Assembly (NCBI GenBank): GCA_016296205.1
Contig: JAEDJS010000014.1
Span: forward strand, 1 to 35,160
DNA length: 35,160 bases
Direction: 5' to 3'
Origin: Treponema sp.
GTDB lineage: Bacteria > Spirochaetota > Spirochaetia > Treponematales > Treponemataceae
Below the pieces are notes generated by a model that did not search any database, had not been told where the DNA came from, and saw only the letters and a list, made by a program, of their open reading frames with translations. The translations under genes and the position numbers were made by a program. Below are positions 18,235 through 26,147 of the stretch, one piece after another. Each line of letters begins with the position of its first letter. The first letter of the stretch is position 1.

Positions 18235-19208
18235 TGAGTATAGAAAAACGCACATCAATAATGGGGGCAGTAATCAGTGTTCTGCTTTGGATATTACTGG
18301 TGATATGCGGATTAAAATTGAATATTAATCCTCCTCATAAAGATTATAAGGTTATAAAAATTAGTCTGGAAAATCCTTCTCCGGTTGCAAAACCTGTGAC
18401 CCCTGAACAGAAACAGAAACAGAATGCTCCTGTAAAAAAATCCAGCACAAAACAGGCTGTGCAGGAGCAGAGTAATACTTCTGTGCCGGTACAAAAAAAT
18501 GAACAGACATCAACTGTAAAAAAAGCAGAAACAAAAATTCGCAAGAGTATGGAAGAAATGATTGCAGAAAATCTTGCTAAAAGTTCTGCAAAAAAACAGT
18601 CTCAGGATTTTGAAAGCATGTTTGCAGATGACGACGGATGGAATGCTGCCTCCAGTGTAAATCAAACTGCCAGCAAAACAGGAGCTGTATCCCAAAGTGG
18701 TTTTGAAGGAAGTGCCGCAAGTAAATCTTTGGCCAGTCAGACAAGTTCTTCTGCTTCTTCGACAAGTTCAAGTTCAACTTCTAAAGCTACATCAAGTTCA
18801 ACTTCATCCTTGTTAAGTAGAGTTGCGGACACAGCTTTTGTTCAACCTGCAGCTGGTAGTAATGGTGTTTCTTCTAAAGTGGAAATTGAAACTGCAAAAA
18901 CTTTAACTGGTAATTATGCAATCAGCATGGTGGACGGTAAAACCCGTGAATTGATTTATCCAAAAAGTCCTGTAATCAACATTTCTGCCGGAAGTGCTGC
19001 ATTAATCGACAGCGAAAGAGAAGTAACAATTGTCTTTAGAGTAAATGCCGACGGAACTGTTCCCCGTAGTAATATCTCTTTTATTCCAGACAGTGCTCTG
19101 CCTTCTGTTATTAAGGATGAAATTCGTGATCAGGTTATGTCGTGGAAATTTATGGAAGCGGCCTCTAATGGACAAGCAATGTTTGATTATAGTATAATGG
19201 TTAAATAA
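18231..19208 (+). CDS. TonB-like energy transducer with serine-rich linker
   Basis: This 325-residue protein has one N-terminal membrane helix (about 11-31). A Lys/Gln/Pro stretch (about 40-90), a helical part (about 95-125) and an unusually Ser-rich linker (about 155-200) follow. The C-terminal domain (about 240-325) has the TonB pattern EREVTIVFRVNADGTV with a final strand-helix. This matches a TonB arm that spans the periplasm and passes ExbBD energy to an outer-membrane partner, here probably the barrel encoded upstream. The start ATG overlaps the exbD stop, and a second ATG follows directly at 18234. The linker is Ser-rich rather than the Pro/Lys-rich type common in enteric TonB. Confidence 0.8.
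   Translation: MMSIEKRTSIMGAVISVLLWILLVICGLKLNINPPHKDYKVIKISLENPSPVAKPVTPEQKQKQNAPVKKSSTKQAVQEQSNTSVPVQKNEQTSTVKKAETKIRKSMEEMIAENLAKSSAKKQSQDFESMFADDDGWNAASSVNQTASKTGAVSQSGFEGSAASKSLASQTSSSASSTSSSSTSKATSSSTSSLLSRVADTAFVQPAAGSNGVSSKVEIETAKTLTGNYAISMVDGKTRELIYPKSPVINISAGSAALIDSEREVTIVFRVNADGTVPRSNISFIPDSALPSVIKDEIRDQVMSWKFMEAASNGQAMFDYSIMVK
18747..18812 (+). repeat. Low-complexity Ser-coding repeat tract
   Basis: The DNA repeats near-identical CAAGTTCAACTT-like units coding for Ser and Thr in the TonB linker. Such tracts can change length by slippage. Confidence 0.5.
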
Positions 19209-19876
19209 TGATTAAAGGAATTAAAGCTGTAGCATTTGACATTGATGGAACTCTCTATCCGGATATTCGGTTGTATAAACAAATGGTTTTTTATTTTTTA
19301 AAACATCTTCCGTTTTTTATTCACTACAATCGGGTTAGAAAGATTATGCATAGAACTGCACCATTAGGTGATTTTTATGAATATCAGGCAAGATTACTGG
19401 CAGAAGAAATGAAGATTACTCCTGCACAGGCTAAAGAAAAAATCCATAGCATCTGTTATTCCGGATTAAAAAAATATTTCCAGCGAATGAAGCCTTTTAA
19501 ATATGTTCCAGAAACGTTCCAGCAGTTTAAAGCTGCAGGATTAAAACTGGCAATTCTTTCGGATTTTCCACCGGATCAGAAAGGTGATATCTGGGGTTGC
19601 CGTGAACTTTTTGATGTTATTTTGGGCAGTGAAGAAATCGGCATGCTAAAGCCTTCAAAATATTGTTTTGGAATTCTTGCAAAGGAATTAAAATGTAAAC
19701 CGGAAGAAATTCTTTACGTTGGAAACAGCGTTAAATATGATGTTCGGGGGGCAAAGAATGCCGGAATGAAAGCTGCTTTAAGAATACCATTAAATAAACA
19801 GCTAATAGGATGGACTTGCGACGAAGCAGACATTTGTTTTAAAAACTATCGCCAATTATGTAAAATTGTGCTATAA
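19208..19876 (+). CDS. HAD family hydrolase
   Basis: This 222-residue protein has the four haloacid dehalogenase motifs: DIDGT (11-15, with nucleophile D11 and acid/base D13), SD at 118-119, K148 in LKPSK, and GNSVKYD at 172-178 holding the Mg-binding acid. A helical cap lies between about 20 and 100. Most such proteins are small-molecule phosphatases; the substrate cannot be read here. Its ATG shares one base with the tonB stop, so it is co-translated with the motor genes. Its last codons contain the -10 box for the next gene. Confidence 0.85.
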   Translation: MIKGIKAVAFDIDGTLYPDIRLYKQMVFYFLKHLPFFIHYNRVRKIMHRTAPLGDFYEYQARLLAEEMKITPAQAKEKIHSICYSGLKKYFQRMKPFKYVPETFQQFKAAGLKLAILSDFPPDQKGDIWGCRELFDVILGSEEIGMLKPSKYCFGILAKELKCKPEEILYVGNSVKYDVRGAKNAGMKAALRIPLNKQLIGWTCDEADICFKNYRQLCKIVL

Positions 19877-19877
19877 T
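19869..19877 (+). promoter_or_regulatory. Extended -10 promoter for the coiled-coil gene
   Basis: TGCTATAAT is a perfect extended -10 element (TGnTATAAT) that overlaps the HAD stop codon. No good -35 is seen, as is usual for extended -10 promoters. Transcription would begin near 19884, giving a leader of about 85 bases. Confidence 0.55.
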
Positions 19878-19909
19878 TTAAAAAAATTATATTGAATAGA
19901 GTAATGGCC

Positions 19910-19939
19910 GGTTAATGGAAGTGGGGATTTCCCTTAACC
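19910..19939 (+). promoter_or_regulatory. Hairpin in the leader of the coiled-coil gene
   Basis: The arms GGTTAATGGAA (19910-19920) and TTCCCTTAACC (19929-19939) pair with one mismatch around the eight-base loop GTGGGGAT. No T tract follows, so it is not a standard terminator. It ends about 20 bases before the ribosome site GGTGGG (19961-19966). Confidence 0.5.
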
Positions 19940-19970
19940 AGTGCAATAAATAAAAGTATGGGTGGGAAAA

Positions 19971-22900
19971 ATGGAAGTATTCATTGTAGTTATTTCAGTA
20001 GTATTGTCTGCTGTAGTTTCAATTCTTGTTCGTTCTTTGGACAAGAAGGGTGATCCGCTGGCAAAAATCAGAAATTATGCAGACAAGCGTCAGTCAATGT
20101 TCGATGAATATTTCAAATCAAAAAATCAGGAAATTCAATTAGGGCTTAGTGACCTTAAGGAACATCAGTTTAGAGCAGTCGGGGCAGTTGAAGCTTTTAA
20201 GAAACAGATTTCTACTTTTGAAGCTCAGACTAAAACTCTCTCAGATAAAATTAATGCAGTAAATAAGATTGAATCAAAAATCGACCATTATGACAAAGTG
20301 CTTGGTGAATTAATTGAAATGACTTCGGCAGTTGAACAGAATTTGCAGAAGATTAAAAACGAAGCAAACATCATTGATAAATTCAACGCACGGATTTCTG
20401 CACAGGACAAACAGGTTGGTGTAATAGAAAAGAAAGTTGAACAGATTGTAAAACAGTTCAGCAGTCAGAATAAGGAACAGATAAAAGAACTTGGCGAAAA
20501 TCTTCTTGCACAGTTCCAGTCAAGGGCAGACAAAATTGATGAAACTACAAAAGTTGCATTAAATCAAAATAAAGAAGTAATGGTAAAAATCAATTCTGAA
20601 ATTAAAAATGCATTTGACGAAGCTGCAAAACGTGCAAAAAATATTCAGGATACTGCTTTTGCAAATCTCACAGAAAATTACAACACCCAGATTAATTCTG
20701 TTACTGGCAGAATTATGGATGATATTAATTCCCGAACCAGTGAAATTGCTCACAGTGCAAAAGTTAAAATTGAAGAATTGAATAAAGTTGTTGAAGCTTC
20801 ATTTGATGAAACAAACAGGCAGACTCGTGTTCTTGAACAGCAAACCCGTGGCAATAGTGACCGTCTTGAGGCAGTTCAGAACGCAATAGAAAAACAGGCG
20901 GAACAGCTTGCCAGTCGTTATGATTCAATTTTTGAAAATGCTATTTCTAAGGCACAGAATCAGGAAAATGCCGCTTACGAAAAATATAATAAATTAAGTA
21001 CTGTTAACCTGGATAAATATAAAAATTCCTTCCAGAATAAAGTTAATGAAATGCAAAGTTTCCTTGCAAAAATGGTGGGTGATGTTCAGAACAGTACAGA
21101 AATTCTCCGTACAAACATGGAGCAGTCTTTTAACGGAATTCGTTCTGATTATTCGGCTGCGGAAGCTACTGCTCAGGAAACTGCCGCACGTATTGAAGAG
21201 CAGTCAAAACAAAGTTCAGTTAAACTTGCAGAACTCAGTAATACTTTGCAGGAACAGTTAAAGCATTTTGACAGTGTGCTTGCTACAGCTATGAAAGGAA
21301 TCAGCGAAGATTACGAGTCTAAGCAGAATAAATTCCTTGCGGGACTGGACAAACAGCTTTCGGTTTACAAGAAAGATATTGAATATAAATTTAAGAGACT
21401 TGAAACTGCCGGAAGTGATGCAGACAAACTGGAAGAAAACCTTCGCAAATTTATGGATGCAGCACAGAAACGTGTTATTTCCGATTTTGATAAATTTGGA
21501 GAAAATCAGGCTAAGAAGCAGAAAGAATTTCTTGATTCCCTCAATAGAAACTCACAGGAAATCCAGACTCAGCTTAATGAGGTTGAACAGAACCTGGAAG
21601 AACTTAAAGAAAAAGCTTATGGCAATGTAAGTGCAAAGCTTCAGGATTTTGTTGAGGAATTTAATAATGACCTTGCCCGAAGAGAAAATTCAATTAACGA
21701 AGAATTGAGTGCCTGGAAAAATAATTTTGATTCTAAAATCAATCAGTTTACAAATGACTATGAAGAGTCCCGGCGGGAAATTGAATTGAATTATTCAGAA
21801 GAATTGAATAGAAAAATTTCCGAATTTGCTTCAAGAAGTCTGGCTTCTAAAGATCAGATTGAACAGCAGATGGAAGAAACAAAGTCAACAGTTCGGGAAG
21901 AGCTTGATAATATTAATCAGAATTTAAAATCATTTATTGAGCAGTACAAAGTTGAACTTCAAAATACAACAGCAACTGCAGACACTCTTCTTAAACGTGA
22001 AACAGATGAATTTAATATTCGTGTAAAAGATTCTCTTTTAAAATGTGAACAGGATTTGGGCCAGCAGATTTCTGACTTTAAACAGGCAATGATAGACAAG
22101 CAGGAATCTTCAACTTCTGTTATTGATTCTTCCATTTCTGAATTCAATACATGGAAACGACGAATCTCAGATCAGTTTGAAGAAAAAAGCGGTTATTTTA
22201 ACGAACAGCTGGAATCTCTTAAGCAGAAAAATGATATTGATTTTAAGGACTTGTCTGCTCAGACAAAAGAACTGGGTGATGCCCTTAAAATGGAAATTCA
22301 GGATCTGGCAGATAAAGCAAGAAATACAATCAGTGAATTTGACGAAGACAGTATTCAGATGAGAAATACTCTTGAATCTTCATTTGAAACTCTCAAGAAG
22401 GATACTGATAAATATATTCTTGGTGTTCTGAAAGATACAGATAAAGATATGCTTGCTTACAAAAAAGATTTTAAATCAATTACCTCAAAGTTTAATGATG
22501 AATCAAATGATATTCAAATTCGATTTGACGAAATCAACAAAACAATTGCAAAATTTGTAAAAGACAGCGAAATCTTTGAAAAAGCAGAAAATCACAAGAA
22601 GCAGCTTACCGAATCATTAACTGAACTTAAGCAGAGTCTTTCTCAGGTTAAAGACTGGCAGGATGAAGTAAAAGATCTGGAAGCAAGAGTAAAAAATCTT
22701 GATAAGATGAACGCTGATGTTACACAGAAAATTTCTTTGTATAACAATGAACGTGGTAGAGTAGACCGCCTTGAACAGGATTACACAAGAATTATTCAGT
22801 TGAGCAGTAAAGCCGGCCAGACCCTTGATAATATTATTCAGGCCAACGATACTTTGCAGGATGTAGAAATGAAGGTAAGAGATTTCCAGGAAAACCTTGC

Positions 22901-23438
22901 TGATATTTCTAACAAATTTGAGCGTATAGAAAAGAAAGAAGTTGTAATAGATAAAGTAAGTGATTCTGTTGATAAGGCGTTTGAAAATCTTAAAGCTCTT
23001 GAGCAGCGGCTTACTGAATGTAAACGGGAAACAAATTCTTTGCCAAAAGAAATTCTTCAGGTGCAGAAAGATGTTGATTCACTTTTGAAAAACAGTGGTA
23101 AAATCAGTAATGCAATTGAAAAGCTGGACAGCCTGCAGCATATTCTTGACGACACTGATGAACATATTAATTCAATCAAGAATTCCCGTGACGGTATTTT
23201 GACTATTGAAGCAAGCCTTAAAGCTCTTGCAAAAGAAACTGATAAGAAAATTGATATTGTTAAAGCAATCAGTGAACCTGAAGCAAAAAAGAAGACTAAT
23301 GTTTCTAAAGTTGTAGGCAAAAGTGAAAAGGATATGGTTATTGATCTTAAACGCCGTGGCTGGAAAGATGAAACTATTGCCAATAAGCTTGGGCTTTCAA
23401 TTTCTGAAGTAAGATTGATTCTTGAAATGGAAAGGTAA
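19971..23438 (+). CDS. Membrane-anchored giant coiled-coil protein (SpiroCoCo type) with C-terminal HTH-like segment
   Basis: ATG 19971 gives 1,155 residues and follows GGTGGG by four bases. A GTG at 19962 would add three residues but lacks a ribosome site. Residues 2-20 form one membrane helix. Residues about 25-1090 are almost entirely heptad-patterned coiled coil rich in Glu, Lys, Gln and Asn. The end (about 1118-1155, DMVIDLKRRGWKDETIANKLGLSISEVRLILEM) resembles a sigma-like helix-turn-helix. The layout suggests a cytoplasmic filament or tether anchored at the inner membrane. Proteins of this shape are characteristic of spirochaetes; the function is not established. A role in cell shape or in organising DNA or cytoplasmic filaments is inference. 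Confidence 0.85.
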   Translation: MEVFIVVISVVLSAVVSILVRSLDKKGDPLAKIRNYADKRQSMFDEYFKSKNQEIQLGLSDLKEHQFRAVGAVEAFKKQISTFEAQTKTLSDKINAVNKIESKIDHYDKVLGELIEMTSAVEQNLQKIKNEANIIDKFNARISAQDKQVGVIEKKVEQIVKQFSSQNKEQIKELGENLLAQFQSRADKIDETTKVALNQNKEVMVKINSEIKNAFDEAAKRAKNIQDTAFANLTENYNTQINSVTGRIMDDINSRTSEIAHSAKVKIEELNKVVEASFDETNRQTRVLEQQTRGNSDRLEAVQNAIEKQAEQLASRYDSIFENAISKAQNQENAAYEKYNKLSTVNLDKYKNSFQNKVNEMQSFLAKMVGDVQNSTEILRTNMEQSFNGIRSDYSAAEATAQETAARIEEQSKQSSVKLAELSNTLQEQLKHFDSVLATAMKGISEDYESKQNKFLAGLDKQLSVYKKDIEYKFKRLETAGSDADKLEENLRKFMDAAQKRVISDFDKFGENQAKKQKEFLDSLNRNSQEIQTQLNEVEQNLEELKEKAYGNVSAKLQDFVEEFNNDLARRENSINEELSAWKNNFDSKINQFTNDYEESRREIELNYSEELNRKISEFASRSLASKDQIEQQMEETKSTVREELDNINQNLKSFIEQYKVELQNTTATADTLLKRETDEFNIRVKDSLLKCEQDLGQQISDFKQAMIDKQESSTSVIDSSISEFNTWKRRISDQFEEKSGYFNEQLESLKQKNDIDFKDLSAQTKELGDALKMEIQDLADKARNTISEFDEDSIQMRNTLESSFETLKKDTDKYILGVLKDTDKDMLAYKKDFKSITSKFNDESNDIQIRFDEINKTIAKFVKDSEIFEKAENHKKQLTESLTELKQSLSQVKDWQDEVKDLEARVKNLDKMNADVTQKISLYNNERGRVDRLEQDYTRIIQLSSKAGQTLDNIIQANDTLQDVEMKVRDFQENLADISNKFERIEKKEVVIDKVSDSVDKAFENLKALEQRLTECKRETNSLPKEILQVQKDVDSLLKNSGKISNAIEKLDSLQHILDDTDEHINSIKNSRDGILTIEASLKALAKETDKKIDIVKAISEPEAKKKTNVSKVVGKSEKDMVIDLKRRGWKDETIANKLGLSISEVRLILEMER

Positions 23439-23440
23439 AA

Positions 23441-23526
23441 AAATGGGGCTGTCCAATAAGTCCTGTCATACTGAACCTGATTCAAAATGACAGAGGCTTA
23501 ATTCTTTTGGGACAGCCCATTTATTT
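23441..23526. terminator. Bidirectional terminator with nested palindromic repeat
   Basis: The outer arms are 23441-23454 (AAATGGGgCTGTCC) and 23510-23522 (GGACAGCCCATTT), paired with one bulged G. The inner arms are CTGTCAT (23463-23469) with ATGACAG (23487-23493), and TGAA with TTCA inside them. On the minus strand the outer hairpin ends in seven T residues. On the plus strand it ends in ATTTATTTTTATTT. It lies between the convergent coiled-coil and ispDF genes and fills the gap. Confidence 0.75.
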
Positions 23527-24738
23527 TTATTTCTCCAGAAGACAAACTGCATAAACTTTAACAGCTAGGTTTTGTCCTACACTTTCCAAGCCTTCATTGG
23601 TTTTTGCTTTTACAAATATTCTTTCTTCCGGAACTTCAAGAATGTCTGCGATGCTTTTTATTACTTGATTTCGCCATGGAAGAAATTTTGGTTTTTCTAT
23701 TTCTATAACGCAGTCAAGATTGCCAAGATTCCAGCCCTGTTTTTTTACATCGTCCCAAATTGTTTTTAGAAGAATTTTACTGTCTGCATTTTTCCATTTT
23801 GGATCTTCGTCAGGAAAGTAACTTCCTATGTCACCAAGACCACTGGCACCCAGAAGACTGTCACTGATGGCATGAAGCAAAACATCTCCGTCACTGTGGG
23901 CAACTTCACCTTTACTAAATGGAATGTGTACTCCACCTAAATAAAGATTTCTGCTTTCTGCAAGTTTGTGAAGGTCTGTTCCAATGCCTACTCTTATCAT
24001 TTTTGATTCCTTTGTAGAAATTTGAATGTCTTCTTTGTAAGTGATTTTTTTATTAACGTTGCTACCCTTTACTACTACAACTTTTCTACCGGCTGTAATT
24101 TCTTCAAAACTGTCCCAAATTTCTGTGTCATCAGTGCATTCAAGATTCTGCTTTTGTGCAAACCGATGGCATTTAAGGAGAGTGTTAAAATTAAAGCCCT
24201 GGGGAGTTTGTACACTTGTAAGATTACTTCTAATTAAATGACGTTTAATTGTATTTGTTTCTGTAATTTCTTTTTGTGTATCACTTGGTGTAATTCCGGG
24301 AACACTTGCTCCTTTATTAAAGGCAGTCTGTGCTACGTCCAAAATTATTTGAGATGTAACAAAAGGACGTGCTCCATCGTGGATTAATACAATGCTGTTT
24401 TCTGTAGGGTTTTGTTTGTTGATTTCTTCAAGTGCATTCAAAACACTGCTTTGTCTTGTGCTTCCACCTTGAGTAAAAATAATTCTGTTTTTAAAATTGA
24501 TTATACGTTCATCACAAAAAAGATGTTTTTGAGCTTCTTCTGTTCCGTTTTGGGGAACTGTGATAATTATGGATTTAGGATTTAATGTTTCTATAAAAAT
24601 AAAAACACTCTGGGATAATACTGTAATATTGTTTTTTCCCAGAGGTAAATATTCTTTTTTTGTGCCCAGACCCATTCTTGTTGATGAACCTGCGGCACAA
24701 ATTACAACAAAAGTAGATTCAGAATTAATCTTCATCAT
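23527..24738 (-). CDS. ispDF: Bifunctional IspD-IspF (MEP pathway)
   Basis: This fused enzyme catalyses two non-consecutive steps of isoprenoid precursor synthesis. The IspD half (about 1-225) makes CDP-methylerythritol, shown by AAGSSTRMG at about 15-23, KKEYLPL at 27-33 and HDGARPF at 120-126. The IspF half (about 247-403) forms the cyclic diphosphate and starts MIRVGIGTDLH, with the metal ligands D255, H257 and H289. The start is uncertain among ATGs at 24744, 24738 and 24735. All overlap the end of carD, whose last codons supply the GAGG or GAAG ribosome site. A longer frame to 24795 lies inside carD and is not supported. The gene ends at the bidirectional terminator. Confidence 0.92.
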   Translation of the reverse strand: MMKINSESTFVVICAAGSSTRMGLGTKKEYLPLGKNNITVLSQSVFIFIETLNPKSIIITVPQNGTEEAQKHLFCDERIINFKNRIIFTQGGSTRQSSVLNALEEINKQNPTENSIVLIHDGARPFVTSQIILDVAQTAFNKGASVPGITPSDTQKEITETNTIKRHLIRSNLTSVQTPQGFNFNTLLKCHRFAQKQNLECTDDTEIWDSFEEITAGRKVVVVKGSNVNKKITYKEDIQISTKESKMIRVGIGTDLHKLAESRNLYLGGVHIPFSKGEVAHSDGDVLLHAISDSLLGASGLGDIGSYFPDEDPKWKNADSKILLKTIWDDVKKQGWNLGNLDCVIEIEKPKFLPWRNQVIKSIADILEVPEERIFVKAKTNEGLESVGQNLAVKVYAVCLLEK

Positions 24739-25339
24739 CCTCATCTTCGCTGTCTCTGTCTGTATCTGGAAGGTCTCCAAATTCGTCGTCATCATCTTCT
24801 TCGTCGTCGGTGAATGATGATTTCTTTTCTATTTTTAGACCGAGGGGTTCAAGTTTTGCATGCAGCATGTCTTCAACTTCAGAAACAGGAATTCCCATTG
24901 CTTCTGAGATTTCGTCTTCCAGAAGTTTTTTTGCATTGTCGTAAAGTTTGCGTTCAAGAATGGGAAGTTCCTTAACCTTTGAACGATGATATAAACATCT
25001 TACGATTGTTGCAATATCTTCGATTGTACCTTTTTTAAGAAGGTCAAGATTCATTTGATAGCGTAATTTCCAGTCACTGGTGGGTGGTTCAAAATCTTCG
25101 CCAATTAAATTTAAAGCGTTTTGTGCTTCCTTAGCAGAAACAATTTCTCTGATTCCCAATTCTCTTGCTTTGGAAACTGGAACCATAAGAACCATATCTG
25201 AAACTTCCAAATAAATCTTATAGTAAAGAACTTCTTCGCCATTAAGCTGTCTTTTGAAAATTTCTGTAACTTTTCCGACACCCTGACTTGGGTATACAAC
25301 CTTTTGATTAACTGAAAATTCTGTTTTTGGTTTTGCCAT
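24725..25339 (-). CDS. CarD family transcriptional regulator
   Basis: This 204-residue protein has an N-terminal RNA polymerase-binding CarD/TRCF domain (about 8-65; VNQKVVYPSQGVGKVTEI, then YYKIYLEVSDMVLMVPVSKA). A helical DNA-binding part follows (about 75-165; RYQMNLDLLKKGTIEDIATIVRCLYHRSK). The C-terminal tail of about 35 residues is almost all Asp and Glu. CarD/CdnL proteins stabilise open promoter complexes, often at rRNA and other housekeeping promoters. The acidic tail is an addition to the minimal family. The gene overlaps the start of ispDF by about 14 bases. It lacks a Shine-Dalgarno, and its promoter lies almost on the start codon. Confidence 0.92.
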   Translation of the reverse strand: MAKPKTEFSVNQKVVYPSQGVGKVTEIFKRQLNGEEVLYYKIYLEVSDMVLMVPVSKARELGIREIVSAKEAQNALNLIGEDFEPPTSDWKLRYQMNLDLLKKGTIEDIATIVRCLYHRSKVKELPILERKLYDNAKKLLEDEISEAMGIPVSEVEDMLHAKLEPLGLKIEKKSSFTDDEEDDDDEFGDLPDTDRDSEDEDDED

Positions 25340-25348
25340 AGTTATTAT

Positions 25349-25377
25349 AGTATATCATAAATTTTTAAAAAATTCAA
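25349..25377 (-). promoter_or_regulatory. carD promoter with almost no leader
   Basis: On the minus strand TTGAAT (25372-25377) and TATACT (25349-25354) are 17 bases apart. Transcription would start near 25342, only about three bases before the ATG at 25339. A second box TATAAT (25344-25349) would start on the ATG itself. No ribosome site is present. Confidence 0.5.
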
Positions 25378-25398
25378 ATTTATCAATGTGTAGAAAAT

Positions 25399-25436
25399 AA
25401 AAAAAAGCACCGCAATAATTAAATAATTGCAGTGCC
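25399..25436 (-). terminator. Rho-independent terminator after adenylate kinase
   Basis: A long hairpin with arms near 25407-25420 and 25422-25435 (GCAC...GCAAT against ATTGC...GTGC) has two mismatches. On the minus strand it is followed by eight T residues. It separates adk from carD. Confidence 0.8.
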
Positions 25437-25459
25437 GTAAGTTTTACCTGATTAACAAA

Positions 25460-26098
25460 TTATTTGTTTGGGAACAAAACTCTAAAGTCAACCAGTACTT
25501 CTTTTGAATCTCTTGCAGAATTAATGTCTGTTATTTTGTTGAGCTTCTTGTAGAAGTCAATGAGAGGTTCTGTTTCTTTTCTGTAAACTTCAAGGCGGTG
25601 AGTAATGCTTTCAAGTTTGTCGTCTTCGCGAGTAAAGAGTTCACCACCACATTTGTCGCAAATACCTTCTTTTACAGGTGGATGGAATTTTACATTGAAG
25701 TTTGCCTTGCACTGTTTGCAAACACGGCGGTTAGAAAGGCGGGCAATGATAAGTTCGTTATCTACTTCAAAGTTTACTACTTTTACATCAAGTCCAAGCT
25801 TTTCAAAAGCTTCTGCCTGTGGAATTGTACGTGGGAAACCATCGAGAATAAATCCATTTTTGCAGTCATCTTTCTTAAGTCGATCTTCAACGATTTCAAG
25901 AACAACATCATCGCTTACAAGTCCACCAGCATCCATAATTGCTTTTACTTTTTTTCCAAGTTCTGTCTGGTTTTTAATGTTTTCACGGAAAATATCTCCA
26001 GTAGAAATCTGTGGAATTTTGTATTCTTCTGCAACATCTGCAGCAAGTGTTCCTTTTCCAGCACCAGGTGGTCCAAGGAAAATAAAATTCATACTCAT
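25460..26098 (-). CDS. adk: Adenylate kinase, zinc-lid type
   Basis: This 212-residue enzyme interconverts ATP and AMP with two ADP. The P-loop GPPGAGKGT is at 9-17, ISTGDIFRE at 31-39 forms the AMP-binding region, and DGFPRT is at 86-91. The lid is the long form with four Cys (C127, C130, C147, C150) that bind a structural zinc. AGGAG six bases before the ATG at 26098 fixes the start; ATG 26092 is a less likely second choice. An extended -10 upstream and a terminator downstream suggest it can be transcribed alone. Confidence 0.96.
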   Translation of the reverse strand: MSMNFIFLGPPGAGKGTLAADVAEEYKIPQISTGDIFRENIKNQTELGKKVKAIMDAGGLVSDDVVLEIVEDRLKKDDCKNGFILDGFPRTIPQAEAFEKLGLDVKVVNFEVDNELIIARLSNRRVCKQCKANFNVKFHPPVKEGICDKCGGELFTREDDKLESITHRLEVYRKETEPLIDFYKKLNKITDINSARDSKEVLVDFRVLFPNK

Positions 26099-26135
26099 TT
26101 TTTTTCTCCTAAATTATATAAAAATTTCTTGCAAA

Positions 26136-26144
26136 ATTATATCA
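26136..26144 (-). promoter_or_regulatory. Extended -10 promoter for adk
   Basis: The minus strand reads TGATATAAT, a perfect TGnTATAAT element. It would start transcription near 26129, about 30 bases before the adk ATG. It lies in the gap just after the rarA stop. Confidence 0.45.
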
Positions 26145-26147
26145 TGG

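Noticed and set aside
18700..18815. CRISPR-like or structural repeat in the TonB gene
   Set aside because: The repeats are short, imperfect, in frame and explained by Ser/Thr codons of a linker.
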